64,000 nucleotides of DNA. Origin: Terrilactibacillus tamarindi (GTDB taxonomy: Bacteria > Bacillota > Bacilli > Bacillales > Sporolactobacillaceae). Under the pieces are notes generated by a model. That model ran no database searches, was not told the origin of the DNA, and saw only the letters and a program-made list of their open reading frames with translations. Location of the stretch: positions 174,448 to 238,447 of the forward strand of contig NZ_WNHB01000002.1 of assembly GCF_009718825.1 (NCBI RefSeq). The letters are read 5' to 3'. This document shows, piece after piece, positions 59,946-64,000 of the stretch; the first letter of the stretch is position 1; each line of letters opens with the position of its first letter. The translations under genes and the position numbers were made by a program.

Positions 59946-60974
59946 TTACACACTGAATTTTTCAATTTCGAGACTTGGGTTCCCGTTCAAAGCCAAGTCC
60001 GCCCGATCTCCTTTTAGGTAGCCAATGGATCCTGCCGCTGCAATCATCGCTGCATTGTCCGTACACAGTTTCAGTGGAGGTATCGATAATGGGATACCTG
60101 CATCATGGCATGCGGCCTCCATTCGCTGTCTTAATCCTTGATTAGCAGATACTCCACCTGCGACAATGATTTGCTCTACATGATATTCCTTGGCAGCTTT
60201 CATTGTCTTAGCAACTAGAACATCCATGACACTTTCTTGAAAACTCGCAGCTATATTTTCCTTTGATATTGTCTCACCTTTTTGTTTCGCGTTATGAACC
60301 ATATTAATCACAGCAGACTTCAAACCACTGAAACTAAAATCATAAGAATCTGGTTCAAGCCATGCTCGAGGAAAATCAATGTTAGGCTTTCCTATACTCG
60401 CAAGCCTGTCAATACCTGGTCCACCTGGATAGGGTAAATCTAATGTCCTAGCAACTTTATCAAAAGCTTCACCTGCTGCATCATCACGTGTTTCACCGAT
60501 CACTTCGTAGGACGCGTGAGAACGCATATAAATGAGTTCGGTATGGCCCCCTGATACAATTAAGGCTAGTAAAGGAAATTTCATTTCATTAACCAAGCGA
60601 TTCGCATAAATATGTCCTGCGATATGATGGACGGGGACTAATGGCTTTTGATGAGCGAAAGCTAATGCCTTTGCCCCATTAACACCGACCAGTAAAGCCC
60701 CAATGAGGCCGGGTCCTTGCGTAACGGCTATGGCATCAATATCTTCCCATTCCACATTAGCTTCTTTAATCGCTTGTTCACAGACCACTGTAAATTGTTC
60801 GACATGATGTCTAGAAGCTACTTCTGGAACGACGCCACCGAACCGTTTATGTATCTCAATTTGGGTTGCTACAACCGATGATCGAATGATGGTTCCATTT
60901 TCTACGACAGCTGCTGCTGTTTCGTCACAGCTTGTCTCTATTCCTAATATGATATTTGGTTTTTCAAAATTCAT
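59946..60974 (-). CDS. tsaD: tRNA N6-adenosine threonylcarbamoyltransferase
   Basis: ATG 60974 gives 342 residues starting [22 protein letters not shown]. The ASKHA-fold metal histidines are in [10 protein letters not shown] and [12 protein letters not shown], with GGHTELIYM and [10 protein letters not shown] binding nucleotide. With TsaB, TsaE and TsaC it makes the t6A37 modification on ANN-decoding tRNAs. Its start overlaps the rimI stop as ATGA. Confidence 0.97.
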   Translation of the reverse strand: MNFEKPNIILGIETSCDETAAAVVENGTIIRSSVVATQIEIHKRFGGVVPEVASRHHVEQFTVVCEQAIKEANVEWEDIDAIAVTQGPGLIGALLVGVNGAKALAFAHQKPLVPVHHIAGHIYANRLVNEMKFPLLALIVSGGHTELIYMRSHASYEVIGETRDDAAGEAFDKVARTLDLPYPGGPGIDRLASIGKPNIDFPRAWLEPDSYDFSFSGLKSAVINMVHNAKQKGETISKENIAASFQESVMDVLVAKTMKAAKEYHVEQIIVAGGVSANQGLRQRMEAACHDAGIPLSIPPLKLCTDNAAMIAAAGSIGYLKGDRADLALNGNPSLEIEKFSV

Positions 60975-61429
60975 GATATGTTCACCCACATTACAATAGC
61001 ATCTTCATGATTGTCTGAATAATAACTTTTACGGATGCCGCCTTTTTTAAAACCTAATTTCGTATATAAATTCTGTGCAATATGATTTGATACGCGACAT
61101 TCTAAAGTTACGGATTTTGCTCGTTTCATAGCAGCAAATAAAAGAACTTTTCTAAGTAACGTCTCCCCTATCTTCTTTCCTCTATACTGAGGCAAAACCG
61201 CTAAATTAGTGATATGGGCTTCATCAATAATAACCCAAACGCCGCAATATCCAATGCTTTGTTGATGATGTTCTGCAACAAAGTAAGTTGCGTACTGGTT
61301 GATTGTTAATTCATTTTCAAAGGCTTGTCTTGTCCAAGGTGTCGCAAACGCCTGATGTTCAACCAATAGAACGTCATCAATATCATCAAGTGTCATTGGT
61401 CGAATGGTTACTCTATCAGTCTGATTCAT
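60971..61429 (-). CDS. rimI: Ribosomal protein bS18 alanine N-acetyltransferase (RimI)
   Basis: The 152-residue GNAT protein has [20 protein letters not shown], the acetyl-CoA-binding Q/R-x-x-G-x-G/A type motif, and [19 protein letters not shown]. It sits in the tsaE-tsaB-rimI-tsaD operon in the standard order, with ATGA overlaps on both sides. The target is inferred from the RimI family. Confidence 0.93.
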   Translation of the reverse strand: MNQTDRVTIRPMTLDDIDDVLLVEHQAFATPWTRQAFENELTINQYATYFVAEHHQQSIGYCGVWVIIDEAHITNLAVLPQYRGKKIGETLLRKVLLFAAMKRAKSVTLECRVSNHIAQNLYTKLGFKKGGIRKSYYSDNHEDAIVMWVNIS

Positions 61430-62124
61430 TCCTTATTCACCTGTTTCTCAAGCCATTTTGATTCGGCCTCTGCTAATCGCAGATAACTTGGAACAACATG
61501 ATGAACATCTTTAGACGGTTCCCTTGTAAAGGCTAATTTAGCTATCTCAGATGGGCGTGGATTGTTATAAACCGCTTCACCGATAACGGAGTTTGGCAGA
61601 ATCTCATGTATTATGGCTACATGTTTATCGAGATCGTTACTTAAGAACAGGACAGATTCTTGACATTCCTTTAGCTGCCCTAACCAATCCTTCATCATTG
61701 TCAGACGATCTTCTTGAACGCACTCTACTTTACCATCTTTGCTTTGATATAAACCAGTATAAACTTGACCTCGCCTTGCATCAAAAAATGGGACAATTAA
61801 ACCATTAAAATGCATGCCGTTTTGAGCGAGCGCCTCTAAACTAGAAATACCGACAATTTCTTTATTCGCTGTCCATGCTAATGTCTTTGCAATAGTAACG
61901 CCGATTCTTACTCCTGTATAGGAGCCTGGCCCAATAGCCACTGCAATTCGATCTATTTGATCTAGAGTAAGATCGACATCTCGAATAATCTGCTCAATGG
62001 CAGGCATGAGCCTAATTGAATGATTCTTTTTCACGTTCGTTATGATTTCACCAAGTACTTTGGTTTCCGTACTTACTGCAACGCCCATCACTAAATTTGA
62101 AGAGTCAATAGCTAAAATGTTCAT
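61426..62124 (-). CDS. tsaB: tRNA threonylcarbamoyladenosine biosynthesis protein TsaB
   Basis: ATG 62124, sharing one base with the tsaE stop, gives 232 residues. It begins NILAIDSSNLVMGVAV and has AVAIGPGSYTGVRIGVTIAKTLA and PFFDARRGQVYTGLY, typical of the inactive TsaD paralogue that dimerises with TsaD. It is part of the t6A synthesis complex. Confidence 0.96.
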   Translation of the reverse strand: MNILAIDSSNLVMGVAVSTETKVLGEIITNVKKNHSIRLMPAIEQIIRDVDLTLDQIDRIAVAIGPGSYTGVRIGVTIAKTLAWTANKEIVGISSLEALAQNGMHFNGLIVPFFDARRGQVYTGLYQSKDGKVECVQEDRLTMMKDWLGQLKECQESVLFLSNDLDKHVAIIHEILPNSVIGEAVYNNPRPSEIAKLAFTREPSKDVHHVVPSYLRLAEAESKWLEKQVNKE

Positions 62125-62570
62125 CAATAATTAAACTCCTTACACATACGTTCAAACCGTTCCTGATGTGGAATTAAGATTATTTTCCTTTGATTTTCAT
62201 TTAGACGTTCAATCTGAATCTCTAAATGTTGATCAGGAATCAAAGACTTTATATTCTCTGACCATTCAACGACAACAACGCCGGAACCATCAAAATAATC
62301 ATCTAGACCAATGTCTTCTTCGTCGGTAATACGATAAACATCCATATGATATAATGGCAGACGCCCGGTATATTCTTTAACAATTGTGTATGTTGGACTA
62401 TTCACAAGTTTTGTAATTCCTAAACCGACTGCAAGTCCTTTAGTAAACGTTGTTTTACCAGCCCCCAAGTCTCCCGATAATGTTAACACATCACCTGCTT
62501 GGAGAAATTCAGCCAGTCGTTTTCCAAATCTTTGTGTCTCCTCTGGAGAAGATAGAATCCAATAATTCAT
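62124..62570 (-). CDS. tsaE: tRNA threonylcarbamoyladenosine biosynthesis ATPase TsaE
   Basis: The 148-residue P-loop protein has Walker A LSGDLGAGKTTFTKGLA, VNSPTYTIVKEYTG, and YHMDVYRI, with an aspartate used by the family. It supplies ATP-driven turnover to the TsaB-TsaD complex. AGGGATATAG precedes the ATG. It is the first gene of the operon after thiL, separated from it by a repeat copy. Confidence 0.96.
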   Translation of the reverse strand: MNYWILSSPEETQRFGKRLAEFLQAGDVLTLSGDLGAGKTTFTKGLAVGLGITKLVNSPTYTIVKEYTGRLPLYHMDVYRITDEEDIGLDDYFDGSGVVVVEWSENIKSLIPDQHLEIQIERLNENQRKIILIPHQERFERMCKEFNY

Positions 62571-62635
62571 CTATATCCCTCATTTTCTATATCATATCAA
62601 AGGTTCTTTAACATATTAATTAGATTGTAGGGGAT

Positions 62636-62813
62636 GTTCAAAAAGTCACCAAATAGATAAGCTGCGAATCTAAAGGCGTTGGGTAAGAGGATCTTCAACT
62701 TAAATCGCTCACGTCCTGTGGCTGGCGCCTAAAGCTACCACATCCTGTGAATGCCGGTCCTCAAAACGGCGCTGCTCATATCTTCTTGCATCCAAATTTA
62801 TCACCTTTTTGAA
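62636..62813 (+). repeat. MITE-like intergenic repeat, copy D
   Basis: GTTCAAAAAGTCACC and ATCACCTTTTTGAATAC form the ends. The core shares CGCTCACGTCCTGTGGCTGG and GGTCCTCAAAACGGCGC with copy C, with an internal deletion of about 25 bp. It fills the thiL-tsaE gap. Confidence 0.85.
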
Positions 62814-62828
62814 TACGCACTTATGTAA

Positions 62829-63806
62829 TTAGTCAGTAAAATGGTTATATCCTTTTTTGGATAATATAGCTTTATCCTGTCCATCTATTAAATAAACTGA
62901 TGGAGAACCTTCCTCAACATAACCAATTCTCGTTAATCTAATGCCTGCTTTTTTAAAAGCCTGTTGATATTCCAATACTGCACTTTCAGGAGCAGTTATT
63001 AATAATTGATAGTCTTCTCCCCCAAAGAGACTGTACTCTTTTTGGAGTTTTGGGTCTAGTTGAATTAATTGATCACTCTTGGGTAATGAAGGATAGTCAA
63101 TAATAAGTTTGACACCACTTGCTTCTGCAATTTCACCCGCTTCACTCGCTAAACCGTCACTTATGTCATTTAATGAAGAATGGTAAGGCATTTGAGCCAT
63201 TAACTGCCCCGCCTCAATTAAAGGAAAAGGTAATTGATGACTCTTAATTAAAGTTCTTTCCATCTCATCATCTTTTCCTCTTATTTGACCTAATAAAATT
63301 CGAAGTCCAGCTGCACTATCCCCTAGAGTTCCTGTGACTAAAATTACATCTCCAGGCCAGGCCTGGCTTCTTAAAAAATATTTTCTTTTAAAAGTATGGC
63401 CAATAGCAGTAACCGTAATCGTTAATTTGTCACTGCTTACTGTGTCGCCACCAATTAGATCAATATTGAAACGTCCAGCTAAATCAGCCAATCCTTGATA
63501 AATTTCATTAATTTGATCATACCAGACACTTGAAAATGCAATCGAAACTAGATAATAATCCGGTATACCACCCATAGCCGCTATATCGCTCAAATTGACA
63601 GCAAGTGCTTTCCAACCAATTTGATAAGGCGACATGGTCTGTTCTGTAAAATGAACACCTTCAACCATCGTATCCATACAAACAATTTGATGCTCATTCT
63701 GAATAGGCGTGTAAATAGCTGAATCATCACCGATACCTTGAATAAGTTCTTTATGATAAACTTTCTTTGGGGTTATAGATCTAATTAACGAAAATTCATC
63801 CTTCAC
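62829..63806 (-). CDS. thiL: Thiamine-monophosphate kinase
   Basis: GTG 63806 with GGAG eight bases upstream gives 325 residues, beginning KDEFSLIRSITP as in other ThiL proteins; an ATG at 63833 is the outer alternative. Motifs include GIGDDSAIY, MVEGVHFT, VNLSDIAAMGG (metal and nucleotide), GGDTVSSD and LFGGEDYQLL. It phosphorylates thiamine monophosphate to the active diphosphate. It precedes the tsa genes, as in B. subtilis. Confidence 0.96.
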   Translation of the reverse strand: MKDEFSLIRSITPKKVYHKELIQGIGDDSAIYTPIQNEHQIVCMDTMVEGVHFTEQTMSPYQIGWKALAVNLSDIAAMGGIPDYYLVSIAFSSVWYDQINEIYQGLADLAGRFNIDLIGGDTVSSDKLTITVTAIGHTFKRKYFLRSQAWPGDVILVTGTLGDSAAGLRILLGQIRGKDDEMERTLIKSHQLPFPLIEAGQLMAQMPYHSSLNDISDGLASEAGEIAEASGVKLIIDYPSLPKSDQLIQLDPKLQKEYSLFGGEDYQLLITAPESAVLEYQQAFKKAGIRLTRIGYVEEGSPSVYLIDGQDKAILSKKGYNHFTD

Positions 63807-63940
63807 TCTCAGCACTCCATTACTGATTTTCATCCATTTAAAATGTCCATTTTTCTTTCCTTAGTGTACCATATCCCATCAAAAATCCATAGGAAACAAG
63901 GGTTAATCTTATGAAGCTAATAAATCATTTATAGAGCCTC

Positions 63941-64000
63941 TTTCCGGATTTATTGCACCACTTCCGGATTTATTGCACCACTTCCGGATTTATTGCACCA
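63941..64000. repeat. 20-bp tandem array running off the window end
   Basis: Three contiguous copies of a 20-bp unit CTTCCGGATTTATTGCACCA are present (the first with one change), and the array continues past the edge. The shared TTATTGCACCACTT word links it to the array at 49656-49873. Confidence 0.9.

Noticed and set aside
63941..64000. CRISPR or origin iterons at the window end
   Set aside because: Direct 20-bp repeats without spacers, and no replication initiator gene nearby; thiL and the tsa genes indicate chromosome.

Overview
The window is about 64 kb of AT-rich chromosomal DNA from a spore-forming member of the Bacillales. Gene order closely follows Bacillus subtilis in long blocks: cggR-gapA-pgk-tpiA-gpmI-eno-secG-est-rnr-smpB-ssrA; trxB-yvcI-rapZ-yvcK-whiA-crh with a tRNA-Arg and clpP nearby; and thiL-tsaE-tsaB-rimI-tsaD / ydiF / rex / ydiL / groES-groEL. 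A CotD-type spore coat protein supports spore formation. The species cannot be read from the sequence; a lineage near Bacillaceae or Sporolactobacillaceae is only a guess.

Layout. 1-7.4 kb: a partial formate/nitrite transporter gene preceded by three tandem redox-type operators, an IS1380-like transposase remnant, a YkoS/YkoT-like lipid-linked glycosylation pair, ppaC and a membrane-anchored lysozyme. 7.4-11.1 kb: a three-gene glycolipid cassette (LafA/LafB/LafC-like) bracketed by inverted copies of a double-hairpin repeat. 11.1-15.2 kb: a metal-resistance block (CadC-like repressor, CadA P-type ATPase, CzcD-like exporter). 15.2-32.6 kb, minus strand: tmRNA, smpB, a HAD phosphatase and the trehalose operon inserted between smpB and rnr, then est, secG and the glycolytic operon with its CggR operator. 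32.8-38.5 kb: rpoN, corA with a coupled 47-codon ORF, a repeat-rich CotD protein, tRNA-Arg, clpP and crh. 38.6-46.7 kb: whiA, yvcK, rapZ, yvcI, an MHS-family transporter, trxB and yvcD. 46.8-52.4 kb is accessory: an orphan holin, a YitT-like protein, small unknown proteins, tandem repeats, a DUF3800 protein and integrase debris ending at groEL. 52.5-64 kb: groESL with CIRCE, ydiL, map, rex, ydiF and the tsa operon.

Regulation is unusually legible. Operators matching known families are visible for Rex/Fnr (upstream of the FNT gene), TreR and CcpA (treP), CggR (cggR-gapA), CtsR (clpP), HrcA/CIRCE (groESL) and an ArsR-type site (cadC). A cluster of DnaA-box sequences lies between ydiF and tsaD.

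At least three intergenic repeat families run through the window: a 155-180 bp double-hairpin element (4 copies), a MITE-like element with GTTCAAAAAG inverted ends (4 long copies plus shorter derivatives), and short tandem arrays built on the words ATTGCACCACT and CCGGATTTATTGCACCA. I saw no complete new defence or metabolic system. The most novel items are the repeat families, the array of redox operators and the coupled small ORF ahead of corA.
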